Source: Nocardia puris (GTDB taxonomy: Bacteria > Actinomycetota > Actinomycetes > Mycobacteriales > Mycobacteriaceae). From it: a stretch of 64,000 bases of DNA. The notes beneath the pieces were generated by a model. The model saw nothing but the letters and a program-made list of their open reading frames with translations, did no database searches and was not told the origin of the DNA. Below, in pieces: positions 9,430 to 16,869 of this stretch. The stretch lies in the NCBI RefSeq assembly GCF_003315035.1, contig NZ_QNRE01000011.1, positions 1 to 64,000 of the forward strand, in the 5' to 3' direction. The stretch's first letter is position 1. Each line of letters opens with the position of its first letter. The translations under genes were made by a program, and so were the position numbers.

Positions 9430-9690
9430 GCGTAACCTCCGCCTTCGCTCCGGCCGTGCGCGGGGGCTGAGGATGGGGCTACGCCCCAGCAGTGTCAGCC
9501 GTGCGTAACCTCCGCCTTCGCTGCGGCCGTGCGCGGGGGCTGAGGATGGGGCTACGCCCCAGCAGTGTCAGCCGTGCGTAACCTCCGGCTTTGCTCCGGC
9601 CGTGCGCGGGGGCTGAGGATGGGGCTACGCCCCAGCAGTGTCAGCCGTGCGTAACCTCCGGCTTTGCTCCGGCCATGCGCGGGGCTGGGG
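9430..9690. repeat. 73-bp tandem repeat, three full copies and a partial fourth
   Basis: Units begin at 9430, 9503, 9576 and 9649, exactly 73 bp apart; the fourth is cut short and diverged after about 40 bp. Each unit contains a hairpin TGGGGC-TAC-GCCCCA and starts GCGTAACCTCCG. Copies differ at only a few positions, so the expansion looks recent. The stretch 9691-10000 has no supported gene. Confidence 0.9.
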
Positions 9691-9982
9691 ATGGGTTGTG
9701 TGTGCCGTCGCCCTGGTGGGCTCTGCCTCGGGCGCTCGGTGCGTGTGGCCGGCCACAGGCTCGGGGCGCGTGTTGCGCGTACCTCCTCGCCTTCGCTCGA
9801 ACGCGCGTATCCGGCCCAGGCGTTCCTGCTGCGCGCATGTCCAGCGTTCGTGTGCGAGGGCTTCGGATGGGCTCCGCACCAACGGAGTCCGTGCGGGCGC
9901 GTCAGCGGACGGGATCGGCGCCGTGAGTTTGCTCGGCAGACGCCGGGTGTCCGGTGCCGGCGAAACTTCTCCGAAGACGGAC

Positions 9983-10013
9983 TTGCGTAAGGGCCGGGGA
10001 ATGGGTGTAGTAT
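9983..10013 (+). promoter_or_regulatory. Putative promoter of 6C RNA
   Basis: TTGCGT at 9983-9988 and TAGTAT at 10008-10013 are separated by 19 bp and stand just upstream of the first stable structure of the 6C RNA. A start near 10020 would fit. Confidence 0.45.
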
Positions 10014-10019
10014 TGCTGG

Positions 10020-10115
10020 CACCTGGACATGGTCCAGGCGCGTTCAGCCCGACCCCCCGGGGCTGAACCCGACGGCCCCAGCCTCCTCCCCCCCCGGCTG
10101 GGGCCGTCCTCTATT
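10020..10115 (+). ncRNA. 6C RNA, actinobacterial C-rich-loop small RNA
   Basis: Two strong hairpins expose runs of at least six cytosines, the hallmark of the 6C family. Hairpin 1 has a 9-bp stem GTTCAGCCC/GGGCTGAAC (10042-10068) with loop GACCCCCCG. Hairpin 2 has a 13-bp stem GACGGCCCCAGCC/GGCTGGGGCCGTC (10071-10108) with a 12-base loop ending in eight C. It is followed by TCTATTT, giving a terminator-like end. A short 5' inverted repeat CCTGGAC-ATG-GTCCAGG spans 10023-10039. In M. tuberculosis the 6C RNA lies in the same place, beside Rv3660c (ssd). C-rich loops are expected to pair with G-rich ribosome binding sites. Confidence 0.92.
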
Positions 10116-10151
10116 TCGGGGACGGTTCCCCACTCCTCGTCGGCGCCCGAG

Positions 10152-10178
10152 TTGTCCACAGCGCCTGAGTTATCCACA
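10152..10178 (+). promoter_or_regulatory. Two DnaA-box-like sequences upstream of ssd
   Basis: TTGTCCACA (10152-10160) and TTATCCACA (10170-10178) are 18 bp apart in the same orientation, 53 bases before the ssd start. Both match DnaA boxes, the first matching the mycobacterial consensus as I remember it. Nothing else here suggests an origin, so if they function they would link ssd/tad transcription to DnaA. Confidence 0.4.
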
Positions 10179-10230
10179 TTCGGCACATCGGGTCTTCTGC
10201 ACCGCGCCCGTTTCCGCGACGCTGACCTGC

Positions 10231-11340
10231 ATGGACGCCGACAACCCGCAGCCAGGCCCGATGCCGCCCGCGCTGGTGCTCATCCGCGACACCCGCCTGC
10301 GCGAGGAGGTGCGCCGTGTCGCGGCCGCGGCCGCCCGCGCACTGGAGGAGCGCGAGTCCGCCGCGGGCAGGCATGCGTGGACCGCCGCACCCATGGTGAT
10401 CCTCGACACAGAGTCGGCGCGGGAGTGCGCGGAGGCGGCGTATGTGCGCCGGGCCGGCGTCGTCCTGGTCACCGAAGGCGAGCCGGAGCTCCCCGATTGG
10501 CAGGCCGCGGCCGCCGTCGGCGCGGAGCGTGTGGTGGCGCTGCCCGGTGCCGCCGTCGGGCTTATCGAGAAGTTTGCTGAGCACGGTGAACCGCGCGCCG
10601 CGGGCGGTGTCGTAGTGGCTGTCGCCGGCGCGTGCGGCGGTGCGGGAGCCTCGGTACTCGCCGCGGCCACGGCGCTGCGGGCGGCCGCGGGCGCCGTCCG
10701 GCGCGAGGTGGTGCTGGTCGACGCGGCCCCGCTCGCCGGGGGTCTGGACCTGCTGCTCGGCATCGAAACCACGCCCGGCGTGCGCTGGCCCGACCTGGTG
10801 GTCGAGGACGGCCGGGTGGCCGCGCCCGCACTGCACAGCGCCCTGCCGAGTGCCGCACCCGGCCTCACGGTGCTGTCCTGCGGGCGCGGCGGTGCCGGTC
10901 GATTGCCGAGCCCGATCGGGGCGAGCGCCATGCGCGCCGTACTCGAAGCATGCCGTGGCGCAGGCGATCTCGTGATCTGCGACGTCTCCGGCGAGCGCGG
11001 CCCGCATGCCGAGCAGGCGCTAGACCGCGCCGATCTGGTCGTCCTCGTCACGCGCGCCACCCTGCGCGCCGCGGCCGCCGCCGAATGCGCCACCACCCAC
11101 CTCACCCGCCGCAACCCGAATATCGGGCTGGTCGTGCGCGGTCCCGCTCCCGGCGGCCTGCGCGGCGGCGAACTCGCCGAAATCCTCGACCTGCCCCTGC
11201 TCGCCGCCATCCGCGCCGACCCGGCACTCCCGAGCCGCTTGGAGCGCGGAGGCCTGCGCGCACCGCGCCGCGGTGGACTGCGCGAAGCCGCCGACGCGAT
11301 CCTCGCCCTGGTCGACGCGCCTGTCGGGGGTGCGCGGTGA
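10231..11340 (+). CDS. ssd: Septum-site-determining / TadZ-like protein
   Basis: MinD/CpaE-superfamily protein (369 residues), ortholog position of Rv3660c (Ssd). The first ~110 residues form a receiver-like domain (PALVLIRDTRLREEV), then a ParA/MinD-like ATPase domain begins at VVVAVAGACGGAGAS. The P-loop lacks the conserved Lys of the deviant Walker A motif, so classical ATP hydrolysis is doubtful. It heads the tad operon and probably localises the pilus machinery at the membrane; the M. tuberculosis protein also affects septation when overproduced. The ATG at 10231 follows the 6C RNA and two DnaA-like boxes. Its stop overlaps a GTG that opens the next frame. Confidence 0.88.
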   Translation: MDADNPQPGPMPPALVLIRDTRLREEVRRVAAAAARALEERESAAGRHAWTAAPMVILDTESARECAEAAYVRRAGVVLVTEGEPELPDWQAAAAVGAERVVALPGAAVGLIEKFAEHGEPRAAGGVVVAVAGACGGAGASVLAAATALRAAAGAVRREVVLVDAAPLAGGLDLLLGIETTPGVRWPDLVVEDGRVAAPALHSALPSAAPGLTVLSCGRGGAGRLPSPIGASAMRAVLEACRGAGDLVICDVSGERGPHAEQALDRADLVVLVTRATLRAAAAAECATTHLTRRNPNIGLVVRGPAPGGLRGGELAEILDLPLLAAIRADPALPSRLERGGLRAPRRGGLREAADAILALVDAPVGGAR

Positions 11341-11708
11341 GGCGCCCCGAGGCGGTTGACCTGCGTTCGGCGCTCGTCTGCGGACAGCCGATTGCCGGGC
11401 TGAGTGCCCGGTGCGGTCTTCGCGGGCGCGGTGGCGGGCTCACCGACCTGCCCGCCGAATGTCTCGGGGGCGTGTGCAACCCGCCCACCTACGCCGCAGC
11501 CGCCGCCCGTTCGAGTGCGGTGGTCCGGCTCGCCGAGAGTGCGGGCGGGGTGGTGTCGCGCGGTCGAGAAGGGCGGGATGCGGGAGCGCCGCCGACATGG
11601 GCGCGGCCCTACGGAGCGGCCCCGAGCATCAACGAGGCAGGGCCCGCCTCCCACGCCCTGGTCGTGGGGCGGCTGGATTCGGTCAACAGCGGCGGTGGTG
11701 GGGCATGA
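11337..11708 (+). CDS. Possible small gene bridging ssd and tadA
   Basis: An open frame of 123 codons begins with a GTG overlapping the ssd stop (GTGA) and ends with a TGA overlapping the tadA start (ATGA). It therefore fills the whole 364-base gap exactly. Codon third positions are GC-rich, though a high-GC genome makes that weak evidence. The product is Ala/Gly/Arg-rich with six cysteines, no signal peptide or TM span, and no family I recognise. In M. tuberculosis ssd and tadA are adjacent without such a gene. The alternative is an untranslated spacer. Confidence 0.4.
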   Translation: MRRPEAVDLRSALVCGQPIAGLSARCGLRGRGGGLTDLPAECLGGVCNPPTYAAAAARSSAVVRLAESAGGVVSRGREGRDAGAPPTWARPYGAAPSINEAGPASHALVVGRLDSVNSGGGGA

Positions 11709-12892
11709 GCACCCTGGTGACGGCGGAACTGTTGGACCGGGTGCGGGAGCGCCTGGCGGGGCGCGCGGGTGAGCCGGATCCGGCGGCGGTCGCGGCGGCC
11801 ATTCGCGCCGAGGCCGGCGGGGTGCTGGGCGACACCGACACGCTCCGGGCGCTGCGCCTGTTGCAGACCGAGATGACGGGCGCGGGCGTGCTCGAACCCC
11901 TGCTGCACGATCCGCGCGTCGCCGACGTCCTGGTCACCGCGCCCGACGCGGTGTGGATCGACCGAGGCGACGGACTCGAGCGAACGGCGATCACTTTCCC
12001 TGACGAGGCGGCGGTGCGCAGGCTCGCACAGCGCCTGGCTCTCGCGGCGGGCCGCAGACTCGACGACGCCCAGCCGTGGGTCGACGGCCGCCTGCCGGGA
12101 ACCGAAGCGGCGCTGGGCAGTTCGTTCGGCGTCCGCCTGCACGCCGTGCTGGCGCCCATCGCCCACGGCGGCACCTGCCTGTCCCTGCGCGTGCTGCGCC
12201 CCGCCACCCAGGGGCTCGCGGCACTCGCCGCCGCGGGCGCCGTCCCCGCCGAGGCGCGCACACTGCTCGAGCGGATCGTGCGCGCCCGCCTCGCGTTCCT
12301 CGTCGTCGGCGGCACGGGAGCAGGAAAAACAACACTTTTGTCCGCGCTGCTCGCGGCGGTGGACGCGCGCGAGCGCATCGTCTGCGTCGAGGACGCGGCC
12401 GAGCTCGCACCACCCCACCCGCACGTGGTGCGCCTGGTCGCGCGCACCGCGAACGTGGAGGGTATCGGCGCGGTCGGTGTGCGCGATCTGGTCCGCCAGG
12501 CGTTGCGCATGCGTCCCGACCGCATCGTGGTCGGCGAGGTGCGCGGCGCCGAAGTGGTCGATCTCCTCACCGCTCTCAACACCGGGCACGACGGCGGAGC
12601 GGGCACCGTCCACGCGAATTCCCCGCGCGAAGTGCCTGCCCGCCTGGAAGCCCTTGCGGCCCTGGGCGGTATGGACCGCGCCGCCCTGCACAGCCAGCTC
12701 GCCGCCGCCGTTCAGGTGATCCTGCACGTTCAGCGCCGTGCCGACGGAAGCCGCGGTCTCCACGAGATCGGTGTGCTCGACCGCTCCGCGAACGGAACAG
12801 CGCACATCTGCGCCGCGTGGCGCGCTACCGGCGGTGCGGTGCCCGGTGCGGAGGCGTTGGCGGTCCTTCTCGCGGAACGGTTGGACCGATGA
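11705..12892 (+). CDS. tadA: Tad secretion ATPase TadA
   Basis: GspE/VirB11-family hexameric ATPase (396 residues) that powers assembly of the Tad pilus. Walker A is VVGGTGAGKTTLLS near residue 205. The Asp and His boxes follow, and Walker B is seen as PDRIVVGEVRGAEVVDLL, followed by LNTGHDGGAGTVHANS, typical of TadA. The ATG at 11705 is preceded by GGTGGTGGGG. The stop overlaps the tadB start. It acts on the cytoplasmic face together with TadB and TadC. Confidence 0.93.
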   Translation: MSTLVTAELLDRVRERLAGRAGEPDPAAVAAAIRAEAGGVLGDTDTLRALRLLQTEMTGAGVLEPLLHDPRVADVLVTAPDAVWIDRGDGLERTAITFPDEAAVRRLAQRLALAAGRRLDDAQPWVDGRLPGTEAALGSSFGVRLHAVLAPIAHGGTCLSLRVLRPATQGLAALAAAGAVPAEARTLLERIVRARLAFLVVGGTGAGKTTLLSALLAAVDARERIVCVEDAAELAPPHPHVVRLVARTANVEGIGAVGVRDLVRQALRMRPDRIVVGEVRGAEVVDLLTALNTGHDGGAGTVHANSPREVPARLEALAALGGMDRAALHSQLAAAVQVILHVQRRADGSRGLHEIGVLDRSANGTAHICAAWRATGGAVPGAEALAVLLAERLDR

Positions 12893-13698
12893 GGGATTGG
12901 TGCTCGTCCGCGATTCCGGCGATCTTGTGTCTGGCAGCGGCGTTGCTGCTCGTCCCAGCCTCAGGTTCGCGGCACCGCCTGCGTGCATTCTTCGGCATCC
13001 AGGCTGATCGGAAGTTCCGATTCGGCAAGCTGATTCGCGTAGCGGCAGTGGCCACCGTCGTGATCGTCGCGCCGGTAGGAGTCGGGCCGATGCTCGCGGC
13101 CGCCGTCGTCGTCGGCACGCTCACGGTCCGGTTCCGTCGCACTCGCCGCGACCGCGAGCACGCCGTGGAGTCGACCCTCCTGCTGGACGCGCTCGAGGCG
13201 GTGATCGGCGAGTTGCGCGTCGGCGCGCACCCGGCCGCGGCGGCCGAAGTCGCGGCCAGGGAATCCGGTGGCGCGGCGGCCCGTGCGTTCGCGGTCGGCG
13301 CGGCCCGCAGCAGGCTCGGCGGTTCCGCCGCCGACGGGGTCCGTGACGCGGACGCGGTGATCGCCCCCGAGCTCACCCGCGTCGCCGACGCCTGGTCGAT
13401 CGCCGAACGGCACGGTCTCGCATTGGCCGATCTGCTCACCGCCGCCCGCACCGACCTGCTCGGCCGCGTCCGCTTCCGCAGCCGCACCACCGCGGCACTC
13501 GCGGGCCCGCGCGCCTCCGCCACCGTCCTGTCCACTTTGCCCCTGCTCGGACTGGCCCTCGGCCAGCTCATGGGCGCCAACCCCCTCGGCATCCTCCTCA
13601 CCTCGCCCGCGGGCGCGATCCTCCTTCCCCTCGGCGCCGCCCTGGCCTGCACCGGCCTCCTGTGGTCCGACGCGATCACCAGAAAGGTCCTGCCGTGA
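12889..13698 (+). CDS. tadB: Tad pilus inner-membrane platform protein TadB
   Basis: 269 residues, T2SS-F type platform protein, position of Rv3658c. N-terminal hydrophobic spans (IPAILCLAAALLLVP; VAAVATVVIVAPVGVGPMLAAAVVV) are followed by a cytoplasmic helical domain (LLLDALEAVIGELRVGAHP) and two C-terminal TM segments (STLPLLGLALGQLM; AILLPLGAALACTGLL). The ATGA overlap with tadA indicates coupled translation. TadB normally pairs with TadC, but here 744 bases of repeat-rich sequence separate them. Confidence 0.88.
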   Translation: MRDWCSSAIPAILCLAAALLLVPASGSRHRLRAFFGIQADRKFRFGKLIRVAAVATVVIVAPVGVGPMLAAAVVVGTLTVRFRRTRRDREHAVESTLLLDALEAVIGELRVGAHPAAAAEVAARESGGAAARAFAVGAARSRLGGSAADGVRDADAVIAPELTRVADAWSIAERHGLALADLLTAARTDLLGRVRFRSRTTAALAGPRASATVLSTLPLLGLALGQLMGANPLGILLTSPAGAILLPLGAALACTGLLWSDAITRKVLP

Positions 13699-14442
13699 AC
13701 CTCGAACCTCCTCCGCCCCAAACGAACACAGCCCCACCCCAGTCCGGCCGCGCCATCGAACCATGCCCTGACCCAACCCGCGCAGCGCGAATGAGTCAGG
13801 GCCACGCGAGCCGGCGATCCGTGGAGACTCGACAGGCTGCGTCCCGACACCGAGAACCCCTGTCCCACAGCATGTTCAGACGAGGTGATGTCCTGGCGGT
13901 AGGGACACGATCACACCACGGCCTGTGGGCAATTGTGGATAACTCCCGATCGCGCCCAGACAGTCCGGCGATGCCGCGGTGGAGGTCGGCCGGAGTTTGC
14001 GTACGAGAGACCGGATTCCGCCCTGGGTCGGACCCGCACGGGCCTGCGGGTGTCGTTTCCGAGAGATGGGCAGTCGGCGGGTCGCGGGCTCCTGGGCTGT
14101 CTGTCGGGTCGCGGGCTCCTGGGCTGTCTGTCGGGTCGCGGGCTCCTGGGCTGTCTGTCGGGTCGCGGGTTCTTGAGGTGGTTATCGGGTCGCGGGTCAC
14201 CTGTGTCGTCGGGTTGTGGGCTGCTGGTGTTGTCGTCGGGTCGCGGGTTACCCGTGTCGGCGGGTCGCCGGCGGCTGGTGTGGTTGTCGGGCTGCGGGTT
14301 ACCGGTGTGGTTGTCGGGCTGCGCGCTGCCGGTGTGGTTGTCGGGCCGTGGGCTGCCGGTGTGGTTGTCGGGCCGTGGACCGGTGACGACGCATGCGCTG
14401 TCGCATTGGGACCGTTGGGGTTTCGAGTTCGGGGGAGGGGTT
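13699..14442. repeat. Spacer in the tad operon with an 11-copy 27-bp repeat array
   Basis: The spacer holds 11 repeat units from 14079 to 14369 plus a partial copy to about 14384. Unit starts are 14079, 14106, 14133, 14160, 14187, 14211, 14238, 14262, 14289, 14316 and 14343. Nine units are 27 bp and two are 24 bp, so every length is a multiple of three. The first three are identical and begin GGGTCGCGGGCTCCTGGGCT; later ones diverge. Frames on both strands stay open through the array, so openness is no proof of coding. The part before the array (13699-14078) has no recognisable gene; it has a TTATCCACA on the minus strand at 13934-13942. Confidence 0.85.
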
Positions 14443-15057
14443 GTGGAGTTGGGTGGCTGGCTGGTCGGTCCATCGGTGATGCTGGCAGCCGCGTTCCTGG
14501 CGTGGCCGCGGCGAGTCACCACCGGTCGGCGACTGCGCGCGTTGCGGGAGGGCACGCCTCGTGTGGCGGCGGTTCGGTCGGGGCCGGCGGATCCGCTGGG
14601 CGCGGCGTCGGTGTTCGACCTGTTGGCGGCGTGCTTGCGGTCCGGCTTGCCGATGGCGAGCGCGGCGCGTGCGGTGGCGCCCGGCGCCCCGCCGGTTCTC
14701 GAGTCGGCGCTGGCGACGGCGGCCGATCTGCTCGCCCTCGGCGCCGACCCCGCCGACGCGTGGGAGCGCGCGGCCGCTGTGGCACCGCCCGGACCGGGAG
14801 CCGCCGACGTCGAAGCCTTGGCTCGGATGGCACGCCGCTCGGCACGATCGGGCGCATCCTTGGCGAAGGCCGTGTCCGAACTCGCAACCCAGCACCGCGC
14901 CACGGCGGAGGACGCTGCGGCGACCCGTGCCGAACGCGCCGGAGTCCTGATCGGCGGCCCGCTGGGCCTCTGCTTCCTGCCTGCCTTCGTCTGCCTCGGC
15001 ATAGTGCCGGTCGTGATCGGCCTGGCGGGCAACGTCCTCGGCGACGGTCTCCTGTGA
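14443..15057 (+). CDS. tadC: Tad pilus inner-membrane platform protein TadC
   Basis: T2SS-F family platform protein, position of Rv3657c. I start it at the GTG at 14443, directly behind GGGGGAGGGG, giving 204 residues, close to the ~190 of M. tuberculosis. An N-terminal hydrophobic span (GPSVMLAAAFLAW) is followed by the helical domain (SVFDLLAACLRSGLPMASAARAV) and C-terminal TM segments (LIGGPLGLCFLPAFVCLGIVPVVIG). The frame is open upstream through the 27-bp array to 13933, so a much longer form of up to 374 residues cannot be excluded from sequence alone. Confidence 0.85.
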   Translation: MELGGWLVGPSVMLAAAFLAWPRRVTTGRRLRALREGTPRVAAVRSGPADPLGAASVFDLLAACLRSGLPMASAARAVAPGAPPVLESALATAADLLALGADPADAWERAAAVAPPGPGAADVEALARMARRSARSGASLAKAVSELATQHRATAEDAAATRAERAGVLIGGPLGLCFLPAFVCLGIVPVVIGLAGNVLGDGLL

Positions 15058-15326
15058 ACATCCATCCCACCCGCTACGACCCCGGACCGCTTATCCACGC
15101 GTTTCCCTCGGTGCCCGTCCGCAGGGCGCAACGAGTGGCGGAGCCGCGGTGATGGCTCCGTTGGTTGGTCCAGTCGAGGCAACGGCGCTGGTGGACGGCG
15201 AGGCCGCACAGGGAACTCGCGACATGGCGGGTGTGCCGGCGGTCGGCTGTTCGACCGCGACTCACCCGTCGCTCAGAACTCACCCGCGCGGAGGGGCCGC
15301 GCGGGTATCGAGGAAAGGGGATATCG

Positions 15327-15815
15327 GTGCGAATCGAGGGATCGGCGGATCGGATGGTCCGGCCGCGCGGGGGACTGGTGTGGCTGCCACACCGGGACGC
15401 ACCCGAGAAGACCGGGGAGGTGCGGACGGCGGGTCCGCGTGCCCGCCCGTTGAACAAGCGGAATCCCGCCGTGCGGCGGATGCGGGTGCTCATCCTCCGG
15501 GCCAAGCGGCGCTTCCGGCGCACCGACCCGAGGGCGGTCGCGCGGGCCGGGAACTCGGAACACGGTGCGGCCGAGCGGAATCCGCAGGCGCGGGCGGTGC
15601 GGCTGGTGCTCGCGGTGAAGATGTTCCCCGCGCGGTTGCAAGCGCGGATCCTGCGCCTGAGCATCGCCGACGAGGGCATGAGCACGGCGGAGTACGCCAT
15701 CGGCACGATCGCCGCCGCGGCCTTCGGCGCGATTCTGTACACGGTGGTGACGGGCGATTCGATCGTGAACGCGTTGACTCGGATCATCGACCGGGCGCTG
15801 AACACCAGCGTGTAG
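15327..15815 (+). CDS. Flp-like pilin (DUF4244), with long basic leader
   Basis: The C-terminal part reads IADEGMSTAEYAIGTIAAAA, then a hydrophobic stretch to VVTGDSIV. This is the Flp prepilin pattern: a Gly cleavage point, Glu at +5 and Tyr at +6, then the pilin helix. It corresponds to Rv3656c and should be the major subunit of the Tad pilus. A GTG at 15327 has a strong ribosome binding site (AGGAAAGGGG, 6 bases upstream) and gives 162 residues, with about 110 Arg-rich residues before the pilin motif. A shorter start, ATG 15621, would give about 64 residues, the size usual for DUF4244 proteins. The pilin domain is certain; the start is not. Confidence 0.82.
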   Translation: MRIEGSADRMVRPRGGLVWLPHRDAPEKTGEVRTAGPRARPLNKRNPAVRRMRVLILRAKRRFRRTDPRAVARAGNSEHGAAERNPQARAVRLVLAVKMFPARLQARILRLSIADEGMSTAEYAIGTIAAAAFGAILYTVVTGDSIVNALTRIIDRALNTSV

Positions 15816-15844
15816 GACTCGGTGACGACCGCGGTGCGGTCACG

Positions 15845-16150
15845 GTGGAGGCGGCGATCTCGCTCGGTGCTCTGGTGGCGGCGGTGCTGACCTGTCTCGG
15901 TGTGTTGCTCGCGGCGTCGGCGCAGGTGCGCTGTGTCGACGCCGCGCGCGAGGCGGCCAGGTTGACGGCGCGCGGCGACGAATCGCGCGCCGTCCCCACC
16001 GCACACCGAGTCGCCCCCTCCGGCGCCGACATCACCGTCCGAGTTGACGGCTCCTACGCGATCGCCACCGTCACCGCCCGCCCACCCCTACTCCCACTCC
16101 GCCTCCACGCGGAGGCCGTCGCCGCGCTGGAACCGGAGATCGACCGATGA
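15845..16150 (+). CDS. TadE-like minor pilin, start codon uncertain
   Basis: The frame reads DDRGAVTVEAAISLGALVAA: the TadE pseudopilin pattern with Gly followed by Glu at +5 and a TM helix, then a periplasmic part with CVDAAREAARLTARGD. It corresponds to Rv3655c. The only in-frame ATG/GTG/TTG near the beginning is the GTG at 15845, which lies inside the conserved VTVEAA and would cut off the cleavage site. The true product probably begins at a noncanonical codon upstream, or is reached by frameshifting from the pilin, whose stop is at 15815. The stop overlaps the next start (ATGA). Confidence 0.7.
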   Translation: MEAAISLGALVAAVLTCLGVLLAASAQVRCVDAAREAARLTARGDESRAVPTAHRVAPSGADITVRVDGSYAIATVTARPPLLPLRLHAEAVAALEPEIDR

Positions 16151-16869
16151 ACCACCCCATCCCACGAGCTCGGCTGCCAGTCCACCCGACGAACCGCCAC
16201 ATCCCGCGAGCCCGGTGGCCAGGTTTCGCACGGAGACCGGTGGAACGGGTCGCGACATCCGAACAAGTGCGGGTGCCCGGAGTTGATCGGCACAACGCGG
16301 CGGGCGGCGTGCGGCTGGGTGATGAGGGTGGCGTGCGGCGATGTGAGGCGGCTGATGCGCGGCGATGTGAGGCGTGCGGTGCGCGGCCATGTGACGACGG
16401 TGGCGCGTGGCGATGTGAGGCGGGTGGTGCGCGGCCACGCGACGAGGGCGGCGTGCGGCGACGAGAAGCGGCTGGCGTGCGGCCACGCGAACAGGGCGGC
16501 GTTCGGCTTCGGCGGTTCGCGGGAGACGGAGGTGGGGCGACGGTATTCGTGTGCCTGGCGCTGACCGGACTGATCGGGGCGACATTGTTGGTGGGGCAGG
16601 TCGGGGCGGTGGTGGTGGCGCGGCATTTCGCGCAGGCCAGTGCGGATCTGGCGGCGCTGGCTGTGGCGGGTGCGTTGGATCGGGGGATCGAGGTGGCCTG
16701 CGCGGAGGGTGCGGAGGTCGCGCGGCGCAACGGCGCGCGGATTCGGGAGTGCGAGGTGCGGGGATGGGAGGCCACCGTCACGACCACTCGGAAAATACCA
16801 GTGGGTCTGTTCGGGTCGAGGACCGTTGTGGCGATGGCGAGAGCGGGACCTGTCGACAATGCGGGGTGA
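16147..16869 (+). CDS. TadE/TadG-like secretion-neighbourhood protein with repeat insert
   Basis: 240 residues. The C-terminal half (GDGGGATVFVCLALTGLIGA, then VVVARHFAQASADLAALAVAG) matches the actinobacterial helicase/secretion-neighbourhood TadE-like family, position of Rv3654c. It has one TM helix and an exported domain with two cysteines. The N-terminal ~120 residues are unusual: after a Pro/Arg-rich start come eight degenerate octapeptide repeats. The ATG at 16147 overlaps the TadE-like stop. It is the last gene of the tad operon. A shorter, repeat-free start is possible, since family members usually begin just before the GATVF helix. Confidence 0.78.
   Translation: MNHPIPRARLPVHPTNRHIPRARWPGFARRPVERVATSEQVRVPGVDRHNAAGGVRLGDEGGVRRCEAADARRCEACGARPCDDGGAWRCEAGGARPRDEGGVRRREAAGVRPREQGGVRLRRFAGDGGGATVFVCLALTGLIGATLLVGQVGAVVVARHFAQASADLAALAVAGALDRGIEVACAEGAEVARRNGARIRECEVRGWEATVTTTRKIPVGLFGSRTVVAMARAGPVDNAG
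16306..16497 (+). repeat. Eight 24-bp (octapeptide) tandem repeats
   Basis: Eight in-phase units of 24 bp encode variants such as GVRRCEAA, DARRCEAC, GARPCDDG and GARPRDEG within the TadG-like gene. The units are diverged but alternate in two types, suggesting an original 48-bp duplication unit. The minus strand is also open here, as expected for such repeats. Confidence 0.85.

Noticed and set aside
9430..9690. CRISPR array
   Set aside because: The unit is repeated directly at 73 bp with no unique spacers, and no cas gene is in the window.
10152..10178. Chromosomal or plasmid origin
   Set aside because: Only two boxes, no A+T-rich unwinding region and no dnaA/dnaN or rep gene nearby.
13796..14473. 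Minus-strand Pro/Thr/Asp repeat protein over the 27-bp array
   Set aside because: Tempting as a surface repeat protein, but triplet repeats open all frames; no signal peptide or clear ribosome binding site, and it would lie antisense inside the tad operon.
16283..16564. Separate small gene within the TadG-like repeat region
   Set aside because: It is another open frame created by the 24-bp repeats; the reading frame leading into the GATVF membrane helix is the one supported by the family.
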